Assembly (NCBI GenBank): GCA_963989385.1
Contig: OZ022500.1
Location: 116,291,842-116,355,841 of the forward strand
DNA: 64,000 nt
Reading direction: 5' to 3'
Source of the DNA: Ctena decussata
Taxonomy: Eukaryota; Mollusca; Bivalvia; Lucinida; Lucinidae
The translations under genes and the position numbers were made by a program. The notes under the pieces were generated by a model. That model was given only the letters and a program-made list of their open reading frames with translations. It did no database searches and was not told the DNA's origin. Shown here piece after piece: positions 55,905 to 64,000 of the stretch (its first letter is position 1; each line of letters opens with the position of its first letter).

Positions 55905-58900
55905 ACTGATGTTTTTAGGTGTATATGATAACCATCACAACAATATAAAGTAAAGAAGATGGCGAGGAAGCTAGATTGTTAGGCCCCCTTGGCTAGGAAG
56001 TGGATCATTCCAACTTGAGATTACATGTGGACCTCAAACAGTGCAATAATCACCACGATCTCATTCTAGTGGCTTAGAATGTCCTCTTTGTCATCAGAGG
56101 ATGGCGATATTGACTTTGGTGAAATATCGTTATTTCCTTTGACGGAGTCCGGCGGGAGCTACGAGTCAGAATCGGAACACTTCAGTGAAACAGAATCAAC
56201 AAGAGATGCCTCAGATGAGAGGGACAGTGACGATGACGAGAAAGTGGAAGCTGACAGGAAAAGGTCTTACTTGACGCTCCGACAGCGGAGGCTGTCCAAA
56301 GCTTTAGCCGCTTTTGAATCTCTTAAAGTGAATGTTAGCGATGCACAGAAAAATTGGCTGCGGGCAATCAGAAAGGCGCGTAATATGGAGGATCCCTGGG
56401 AAGAGTTCCATTTGGATGACTATCCTACGGAGACATGTATACGTCATAGATACAGTGCCCTGAAGAAGGCATGGGTGACAGATGAGGCCAAGGTCAAGAT
56501 GGAGAAGAAGGTGAGTGCTGTAATATGAAATATCAGGGTAGCATATTTATTTGACTATGACCGGGCTTTCTCCAAAAGTAACCCAAATTTGTAAATCAGT
56601 CTTGTATAATCAGCTATTAGATATTTTTTATTTTTTTCTCTTCCATAATAATCCCCCCAAAAATTTGAGATTATTTTAAAAGGGAAAACCTCTGTTTTAG
56701 AACAGAGTAAATTTGATAACCCATTGATGCCTAGTAGACTCTTACTCCATTTTCAAGGTGTTGGGCATCTGATTTGATTTTAACTCTTTAAGCACCAAAA
56801 AGCAGACGACAAAATTTACAGCTGCAAAAATAAAAAAAAATGCCTTGTCCAACACATTTCATATTGAGAATTCAAAGACTAGAGGGCAAACAGTGTAGGT
56901 CTAGATGAGGCAGCTCATTATGAGCTGCCTCATCAAGATCTACGCTTTTTGCAAATTTTGCTAATTTCGTCACTGGGGCTTAAAGAGTTAAATCCATATA
57001 TACTCGTGTAGGAAGTGCAAAGGGTGTAGCTATGTTCAGTTGGCCTTTACTGCAGCATCTGATCTGGGTTTGCACTGTTTACAAAGGTATCTTTTTATTG
57101 GATATGAGACAGTAATGGGCCAGATAGTTTGAGTTTTACTACCCAGCTAATGGATTGGGAACCAGTGCAGACCCTTATCAGCCTGCTTTCTTAAAGTGTA
57201 AAGTGCATGGGTATCCATGTTTTTCTGCCATTTACGCAAAGGGGAGCAACTGTTGTGACTACCTTATTGCTTCTCTGGCCAAAGTGGGGTCTACATTTTA
57301 AGGGGCACAATTTGCAGAGGAGCAAATTCTTCCCTGTATGACTTGAGTTGAAAAGGGAGGCAAAAATGAAAATGGCAGTGTTGCTTCCCCTGAAAGTGTA
57401 CCTACTTGCCTTAAACATGGTTCTTTAAAGCAGGAATGGAAAGAAACGAAATTGGAGATCAAAACATTTGTATGTAAGCTCTGCATGCAGTGGTAGAAAT
57501 AATATTTTGTTGACCCCAAAAAAGTTAAATAAAAAAATTGAAGATGTGTAGATGCAGTAAAACTGTCGTCTCGGAAGATGAAAAGACAGGTGCAGTAAAT
57601 GCACTAAAGAAATACAGTATGCATCTAAAATGATACCAGGTGCTTGTGTACTGTGGAATTGAGTGACTCATGGTTGCGGCAGATGTCACTAGTTTCTGTA
57701 CTTTCCTTTAAACATGGGGAATCTGAACCAGTTACTCCAGACATGCTAGGTAAACTCTCAATTCTATTCCCATCTGGAAATAGGAAATTCCCAAAATATA
57801 ATAAAGCATTTTGACTAATATGTATGTACCATAATGTGCGTAAGCATTGGGACACCTAAAATAATTGATTTTCCATTTGTTCCAAATGGAAAATTAATTA
57901 GTTTAGGTGTCCCAAAATTTAGGCCCATTACAGTAAACCATATTTTGTACAGATTATCATCTTTGTAAAACATAAACTGGTGGAGTTATTGCAAAATTCT
58001 CAAAAGTTGCCAAACCTAAATTTTTGTTTGGCCATTTTTAGGATTTTTGTGATAATTGTACCAGTTCTTTTACTTCAAAGCGAAAGTGTCGCATAAATAT
58101 GTCTCACAAACTGGGTACATAGGAGTCAAATAGCAGAGTTATATTCTGATTATCTATTAGTATGCATGCTGATCTTTTAGTTTCCAGTGTGAATGGAATT
58201 GCACAATTACCATGCATTTAAAGTTTTGAACAAAATTTTTTACTTCCCAGCGATTTGTCAAAAATGGGCTAAAAGAATGACAAACAGGACAAAATTGCTG
58301 TTTAACTTGAGTCAGGTACTTGTATCAGAAAGATTTTCAGCATTCTTTCTTTCTTTCTTTCTTTCAGGCATTTAACAGAGGAGCAATGAGACAATGCTTC
58401 AGAATGTGAGTACCTGTACAGTATACACTTTGCTTTAATTTAGAGTGGTACCAGTTCAGATACCCAGAGCTCTAGATAAGAGGGAGTATTTGGTGATAAT
58501 TAAAGAGATTTTTGTAAACTCTGCATAAAAATATATACTGTGACCCCTCATCTGAACTCTTGACGAGACCGTTCAGATGAGGGGTCACAACGTATGGTTT
58601 CGATGAGAAATAAGAAAAATTATCCCTCAATTTTCATCAGATACTCCTTCTTATCTAGAGCTCTGGAGGAGCGACTGTAGTGTAGTGGATAACACTCCGG
58701 ACTACCAATCCAGGGATCGCAAGTTCGAACCCCCGCTTCTCCGGTCTTTCAGATGAGACTTTAAACCGAGGTCCCGTCTCCATATGACCTCGTTGTTGGT
58801 GGGACGTTAAACCCGAGTTCACTCACTCTAGAGCTCTGGATACTGTAGGACCAACACACCCACCTCCAGCCCCTCCCAATACCTAACAAATGGCAGCACT

Positions 58901-59802
58901 GTTAGTAACCCAAATATTCAAATATAAATTAGTGTTACTATGGTAAACAGTAAAAATATAAAATAGAGTTACTATGGTAAACAGTAAAATATAAAATACA
59001 GTTACTATGATAAAATAGAGTTACTACGGTAAACAGTAAAATATAAAATAGTTACTATGGTAAACAGTAAAAATATAAAATACAGTTACTATGATAAAAT
59101 AGAGCTACTATGGTAAACAGTAAAATATCAAATAGAGTTACTATGGTAAACAGTAAAATATCAAATAGAGTTACTATGGTAAACAGTATGATATATTTCA
59201 TTGATGATCTCATAAGTAGAAAGTACATTGACCTGTCTTTGTCCCAGGGCAAGTAGTATTACCTGTGTGTTTACTTCTCTAGCTCAGGAGAGAAAAACAT
59301 GTTTACACTGTCTAAACTAGCTGTGACCTGAGCTAAGGTCATAAAGGGAAATTTCCTCCTTGTCGTGATTTTCCACCTTGTATATACAGTCAACTCTAGA
59401 TATCTCGAAGTCTAACTTCAGCCCAAACTACTGATATCTCAAAGTAAATTTTCTGGTACCAGAAAATTTACTTTGAGATATCAGTAGTTTGAGATAACAG
59501 GAGTTGAAACGTAAATCAAAATAGGAAACACATTCTTGGATATAATAAGATTTTTTGAGATATCAGTGTTTGAGATATAGGGAGTTGACTGTATGAACAT
59601 TGTGAGGTTTCTTGGCTTGGTGTAAAACTGTTTTGAGTCTGACCTTGTGTGTGTTTACCTTATTCTGCTTAATTACTCTGACTAGGGGTCTCAATGCACA
59701 AAGGTATGACACAGACCGGCTTTGCAACCCAAGAAAATTGTATCACTTCCTAAGTTTCAAGCTTCCAAAAGGCACACATTCATAAGTCATGATGATGATA
59801 TG

Positions 59803-59851
<49 letters not shown>

Positions 59852-62800
59852 GTGGTGGTCTCTCTCTCTCCGAACTGCAGAGTGGTGTTCTATAGGGCTA
59901 GCCAGTTCATACTGTTGCACCAGTTTTCTCAGCTGAAGAAGTAGTTACCATGTGAGATGGAGGGTAATTTATGATTTTGTGATACATAGCTCTTTTATGT
60001 TTTTAAAACAATTAGCCAAAGAATTGCCTTAAAATATTCAACATTCACAAAGGAATTCCAAAGAAGAAAAAAAAAAGGTCAGCCTTGTGTTGGCTCAGGG
60101 GATGCCTCTGGAATTAATTTTGCCCTCTGGTAGAGGAGTCTGTATTCAGATCTTCTGTTGGGGTGGGGGGAGGGGGCTGGAGGGTTCACAAACTTATTAT
60201 ATATTATAAAAGGTGAATTTGTTGCTGTGAAGTACATATATGTTTCCGTTTTCCCAGATAATGGGACAAAATGGGGTTTTAGGCAGATGTCTAAACATTA
60301 GAGTGGGTTATTTCGCTTATTTTCTCCAGCCACACTGTCATTTTCTTTTGTGTAGTGATAAAGTTTACCATGCCTGAAAGAACTGTGGTCATAAAAAAAA
60401 TCAGATGGTAATTTATCAGACCCATTAGGTTTGAAAACTTAGCTTAAACAATATTGACTGAATAGAATCCATTACCATACAAAAACAATCCCATAAAAAC
60501 TTTAAACTTTTTGACAAACATGTCCAAGCAATAGTGTAAACCCAGATCAACCTTCTCCTGGAGTAGCAGTCTGATCATAAGTGTACTGTTCACGAGATAT
60601 ATAACAAAGTCGTAAAGAGCAAGTGGGATTGTCTAAATTGAATTTTAACTCTTTCAGCACCAAACAGCAGATTAAAAAATTTATGTCTGCAAAAATTAAA
60701 AAAATGCCATGTCCAAGACACTTCATATTGAGAATTCAAAGACTAGAGGGCAAACAGTATAGATCTTGATGAAGCGGCTCATTGTGAGCCGCCTCATCAA
60801 GATCTATGCTGTTTGCAAATTTTGCTAATTTCGTCTCTAGTACTTAAAAAGTTTCAAACCTGTGCCTCAGCCGACTTGTTTACCTGACAAACTGTCATCA
60901 GCTGTTTAATCTGACCTAGATTTCGGTTCAAGTTAACTTAGGTTGTCCTCTATGTTTGCCCTTGATGTAAATAAAATATGATTTAATCTCAATGTACATA
61001 TATCAATATTGGAGCACCATGTCCTAAAATTTTCAACAAAATATCCAGTTGGTTGAATGCTAGGCGATAGCGGCATTACAGAGCAGACCATGAAGAATTG
61101 CAGTTGTTGACAGCAAAACTTTAAGTTGTTATGATAAACTTTAAAACTGTTTGTGCTGGTATCAACACTATTTTGATACAACTTTAAAATTGTTAAATAT
61201 TTTGATAAGATAGTTTTCCAAATGACAATGTCAGATGTTAATTGGTGCTCTTGCTGTTTTCGCTAGTGTCATCTACTATAGTCATATTTATATAACTTTT
61301 TAAGCACCAAAAAGCAGACCACAAAATTTACCTCTGTAAAAATAAAAAAAATGCCTCGTCCAAGACATTTCGTATTGAGAATTCAAGAACTAGAGGGCAA
61401 ACAGTGTAGATTTACATGAGGCGGGTGATGATGAGCCACCTCATCAGGATCTACGCTTTTTGCAAATTATGCTATTTTTGTCACTGAGTTAACCTAACAT
61501 CTTTATCATTTACAACTGCTGGAGAACAAGAGCATACGGATGGATCACTTGCAATTTTACTTCCTTTTCAAAAGTATTTCAGGGGGACAATGGGAGGGCG
61601 ATAACAAAAGAATGTGTGCAATGAACCTCTGTTTGCGGTTGAAAAGATTTCTGCCTCTAGCAGGAATTAAACATCGGATCGCTGGATCAGCAGGCCAGTG
61701 CTTAACCCACTGAGCTAGCAGGGCTCCGCTTCTTTCAGAACATCTCAGATTATTCATATTAAGAACTGGACTGTTACAAACAAATTTCCTGGGTTGTTTT
61801 TGTTTGTCCCAGCAACTATGGATTTTCTACACAGCTGTTTGTTTGCTTTCCGATTTCTAATAATAATGTTCCCCAAATGGTACTGGGAATGAATTCATAA
61901 CAGGCACCCATTTGGCTTAAAGTCTGCCTCTCATTACGTGAACTTTTTCTGTATTTTGACATTTAGAACAAAAGATTTGGGGGTGGGGGTGGGTGGGTTG
62001 GTGGGGGGGGGGACACTACTGTCACCACAAACCATTATCAAATTTTCTACCAACTTTATATTGATATAAATAGGCTTGCAGCCATCAGCTGGGAAAAAGC
62101 TGACCTCTTAGCATTCTTGTTGTCTTGTTTTGCTTTGTGTTGCTTTAATGTTTTTCTTTCCCATTTGGTGATTGGGGCAGGATGTGTCAGTTCCTGGTCA
62201 TTGCCTTCTCATCTACATATACTTTGTACAGAAATGAGCTGTGATACAACAAAACTAACAAAGTGGCATGTGCGCTCAGCAAAGACTCAGATCAGCCTGG
62301 GCATTTGCCCAGTCTAATCTGAGTCTTCACTGTGCTTAAAGGGTAGCTAAGGCTCTAAGCTAGCTCCACGCAGACAGCGAAGACTGTGATCAGACTGGGC
62401 ACATGCCCAGGCTGATCTGAGTATTCGCTGGGCGCACATACATGTACCACTTTGTTGGTTTTGTGGTGTCGCGGCTCAAAATTTGATCTACTGTCCGGCA
62501 AAAAACTTCTAGGAAATACTAAAATACATTGGTTTTCCATAAATAACAAACATTTTTCTGGGCAAGGAAGAAAAAATTTTACTTGCCCATCAAAATTATT
62601 TTGACTTGGCATGGACAGTGGAACAATGGATTTGTCAGGCCCTGTAAACATTGAAAAGAAGCATGAAATAATAAAAGGAAGCGGGTCCAACAATTTCTGC
62701 AAAGTGAGATATACTTGTCTCATTTTCCACTTTCCCTTGTTATGTTTTTCTGTCTGCTTTTACAAAATTTCCAGAAATAAAGCTTCTGTTGTTGTCTTAT

Positions 62801-64000
62801 TTATGGCAGAATTTACCTTGAACTAGATTATATAATCTGGGAATTTTCTGTCTGCACAGCAAATCTCCTCTTGCAGACGTCACATCAAGATTACAATATA
62901 TACAGCTTGAGTTGTCAAATACAAGATAAGATTGCACTCAAACCATATTTTGTGGGGAATGGGAAGAGCCCAATGTGCTTAACTTTTTCAAAATGGTGGC
63001 AAATTCTTGTAGTAAACTTCCTCTCTTATAGTGCACTTTTCAAAGAATTATTATGTAAGGGAACACACTCTATGCAGTCACAGAAGGATATAGAAGCTTT
63101 GCAAATGAAAACTGAAAGATTTCATACCCTGGGTGTCATAGCAGCTTCGGCTCTTGTAAACAAGCAAATAAAGGTTTAAATCAGAAAAAAATAAATATGC
63201 ACAATCTTACGACATTGCTGCCGCAACAAACGGACCAATGCATAGCTGAAAAAATTTCAGACGTTTGCTGGGATTCGAACCCGGAACTCCCGGGTGATAA
63301 TCCAATGCTCTAACCACTGAGCCAAAGAGTTAACTCCCTGACGCAGTTGTCAGAGATTGAATATATACGAAGCTATGCGCAAATCTACTATTGTAGATAT
63401 TGGAAGGTAGGAGAGTTGGCCCGTAACACTCCCCCACTTCAAGGAAGTCATCAGTTATGATGACTGAAAGCCATTTCGGCTTATAATGTCCTATCCCGGA
63501 CGAGCCCCCATCTTACGACATTGCTGCCGCAACAAACGGACCAATGCATAGCTGAAAAAATTTCAGACGTTTGCTGGGATTCGAACCCGGAACTCCCGGG
63601 TGATAATCCAATGCTCTAACCACTGAGCCAAAGAGTTAACTCCCTGACGCAGTTGTCAGAGATTGAATATATACGAAGCTATGCGCAAATCTACTATTGT
63701 AGATATTGGAAGGTAGGAGAGTTGGCCCGTAACAACAATTATGTGCCTTAGGAATTACCATGATATGCTTTTGAGTTTTATTGGGGCATATGCGCTAATT
63801 AATTTCTGGAAGTTTCATTTGTTAGAAAGAATCTTAGAATATCAGAAACACTTAAACATTTAAGACTTCACAATTGAACCTATGTTATACATGTATTTGC
63901 AAATCTACTGGCTTATTTTTGTTATTAATTATATTAATCACTAAGCTATTGGCGAACTATTCATGTTTACTATATTTCTACTGTGTCATTGCTCTGTTAA
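55905..64000 (+). CDS. eef2k: Eukaryotic elongation factor 2 kinase (5' part of gene)
   Basis: eEF2K is a calmodulin-dependent alpha-kinase that phosphorylates eEF2 and so slows translation elongation. Two coding exons are seen: 56079-56510 (144 codons) and 58368-58405 (12 codons plus 2 nt). The leader exon begins at 55905 after TTCTTCTTTTACAG. Residues 1-60 are acidic and Ser-rich. Residues 91-107 (KNWLRAIRKARNMEDPW) match the calmodulin-binding segment, with Trp93 at the position of the Trp needed for calmodulin binding in the vertebrate enzyme. EEFHLDD and RHRYSALKKAW follow, and exon 2 gives AFNRGAMRQCFR, the start of the alpha-kinase fold. The catalytic lysine exon, the rest of the kinase and the Sel1-like C-terminus were not found and must lie beyond the right edge. 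Intron 2 is at least 5.6 kb and full of repeats. Confidence 0.93.
56079..56510 (+). CDS. eef2k: eEF2K coding exon 1
   Basis: ATG at 56079, donor GTGAGT at 56511, phase 0. The donor falls right after VKMEKK, just before the AFNRGAM motif in the next exon, as the family alignment requires. Confidence 0.93.
56779..56993. mobile_element. Hairpin MITE, family H2
   Basis: In eEF2K intron 1. TTTTAACTCTTTAAGCACC start, GAGGCAGCTCATTATGAGCT centre, TTAAAGAGTTAAA end. Confidence 0.8.
57848..57917. mobile_element. Short palindromic MITE, family H4
   Basis: GGGACACCTAAAATAATTG at the left, AGTTTAGGTGTCCC at the right, centre CCATTTGTTCCAAATGG. Near-perfect hairpin in eEF2K intron 1. The flanks GCATT and GGCCCATT do not give a clear duplication. 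Confidence 0.8.
58368..58405 (+). CDS. eef2k: eEF2K coding exon 2
   Basis: 38 nt between a TTTC-repeat polypyrimidine tract ending CAG and GTGAGT. It encodes AFNRGAMRQCFR plus two bases (AT) of the next codon. Small but decisive: it matches the start of the alpha-kinase domain of eEF2K. Confidence 0.9.
58465..58665. mobile_element. Hairpin MITE, family H1
   Basis: Near twin of 51713-51915, in eEF2K intron 2. Its right end was hit by the SINE at 58668. GATAC occurs at both outer borders (one base off on the left), again a 5-bp duplication. Confidence 0.8.
58668..58827 (+). mobile_element. SINE S1, intact
   Basis: A tRNA-Gly(ACC)-like head (GTGTAGTGGATAACACT D-arm region, CTACCAA loop, GTTCGAACC B box, GGAG/CTCC acceptor ends) is followed by GAGACTTTAAACCGAGG, CATATGACCTCGTTGTTGG and GAGTTCACTCA. 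CTAGAGCTCTGGA is duplicated at 58655-58667 and 58828-58840. Only 160 bp. Confidence 0.85.
58930..59192 (+). repeat. Minisatellite of about 33 bp
   Basis: About eight units of AGAGTTACTATGGTAAACAG plus AATATAAAAT-type filler, with some shortened. In eEF2K intron 2. Confidence 0.85.
59387..59591. mobile_element. pogo/Tigger-like MITE
   Basis: CAGTCAACTC and GAGTTGACTG end the element; TA flanks both sides. Repeated GATATCTCAAAGTAAATTTT phrases form an internal palindrome centred on GGTACC at about 59457. Confidence 0.85.
59807..59870 (+). repeat. (TC)n microsatellite
   Basis: A pure TC run of about 40 bp, followed by a second short TC run. Confidence 0.9.
59871..60642. other. eEF2K intron 2, nothing recognised
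   Basis: No exon of the kinase domain, no known element. A G-run lies at 60160-60175. Confidence 0.4.
60643..60856. mobile_element. Hairpin MITE, family H2
   Basis: TTTTAACTCTTTCAGCACC start, AAGCGGCTCATTGTGAGCCG centre, TACTTAAAAAGTTT end. Confidence 0.8.
61291..61493. mobile_element. Hairpin MITE, family H2
   Basis: AACTTTTTAAGCACCAAAAA start; centre CATGAGGCGGGTGATGATGA, where the palindrome is less perfect; CACTGAGTTAA end. Confidence 0.75.
61640..61740 (-). repeat. tRNA-like SINE fragment
   Basis: On the minus strand, AGCTCAGTGGGTTAAGCAC resembles an A-box region, and a diverged T-arm follows. No body or duplication was identified. Confidence 0.4.
62250..62475. mobile_element. Palindromic MITE, family H3, best copy
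   Basis: AAAGTGGCATGTGCGC at the left and GGGCGCACATACATGTACCA at the right; two inner hairpins, CTGGGCATTTGCCCAG and CTGGGCACATGCCCAG. Confidence 0.75.
62480..63200. other. eEF2K intron 2, nothing recognised
   Basis: Several short frames exist but none matches the kinase domain or has paired splice sites. Confidence 0.4.
63205..63735 (-). mobile_element. Tandem pair of tRNA-like SINE units
   Basis: A 230-bp unit beginning TCTTACGACATTGCTGCC occurs at 63205 and again at 63511 (306 bp apart), almost unchanged. On the minus strand each has an A box (TGGCTCAGTGGTTAGAG, 63308-63324) and B box (GGTTCGAATCC, 63271-63281). The acceptor stem does not pair, so these are SINE heads, not tRNA genes. 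Confidence 0.7.
63736..64000. other. Right edge, nothing recognised
   Basis: AT-rich sequence, probably still eEF2K intron 2. Confidence 0.4.

Noticed and set aside
62355..62723. 122-codon minus-strand frame
   Set aside because: Half lies in the H3 MITE; the rest is not recognisable.
62871..63179. 102-codon plus-strand frame, considered as a missing eEF2K exon
   Set aside because: No resemblance to the alpha-kinase domain and no flanking splice sites.

Overview
This is a eukaryotic, almost certainly metazoan, window: intron-rich, AT-rich and dominated by transposable elements. Two real genes can be read. One is an unambiguous eukaryotic elongation factor 2 kinase (eEF2K, an animal alpha-kinase). 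Repeat content (tRNA-headed SINEs, several families built like Helentron-associated or 'pearl' elements, long hairpin MITEs, GGAC-rich simple repeats) points to a marine mollusc, most likely a bivalve of venerid-clam type. The species call is inference.

Layout. (1) 5.4-15.4 kb, minus strand: a seven-exon gene whose splice sites and phases agree throughout. It encodes an acidic N-terminus, an unrecognised conserved-looking middle, one RRM-like domain and an RG/GM-rich C-terminus. Its introns hold nested repeats and one phase-compatible 15-nt microexon candidate. (2) 15.7-49.6 kb: gene-poor, with stacked mobile elements. The best stack is 22.3-32.9 kb, where five element types sit inside one another; three of the junctions are proven by target-site duplications (5, 9 and 8 bp). 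(3) 39.6-41.6 kb is a 2 kb fold-back element with a perfect 9-bp TSD. It is followed at 41.7-42.7 kb by a mosaic of short cassettes, some of which show compensatory changes in predicted hairpins. (4) 49.66-50.96 kb: a GC-rich cluster of CACGTG E-boxes and then a CRE cluster, 5-6 kb upstream of the eEF2K coding start. (5) 55.9 kb to the right edge, plus strand: the first two coding exons of eEF2K (acidic leader, calmodulin-binding segment, start of the kinase domain). The rest of the kinase lies beyond the window.

The most general pattern found is a shared element grammar. At least nine elements of several sequence-unrelated families have a 5' ACAAG-type start or equivalent, then a short perfect hairpin, a 10-13 nt subterminal motif, tandem repeats, a GGAC-rich tract, and an inverted copy of the subterminal motif folded as a TTCG-type hairpin before an A-run. 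Many of their internal repeats carry nuclear-receptor half-sites (AGGTCA) in fixed spacing. All other open reading frames of 60-150 codons seen between the two genes look like chance frames through repeats, apart from one BED zinc-finger remnant and two weak coding relics.
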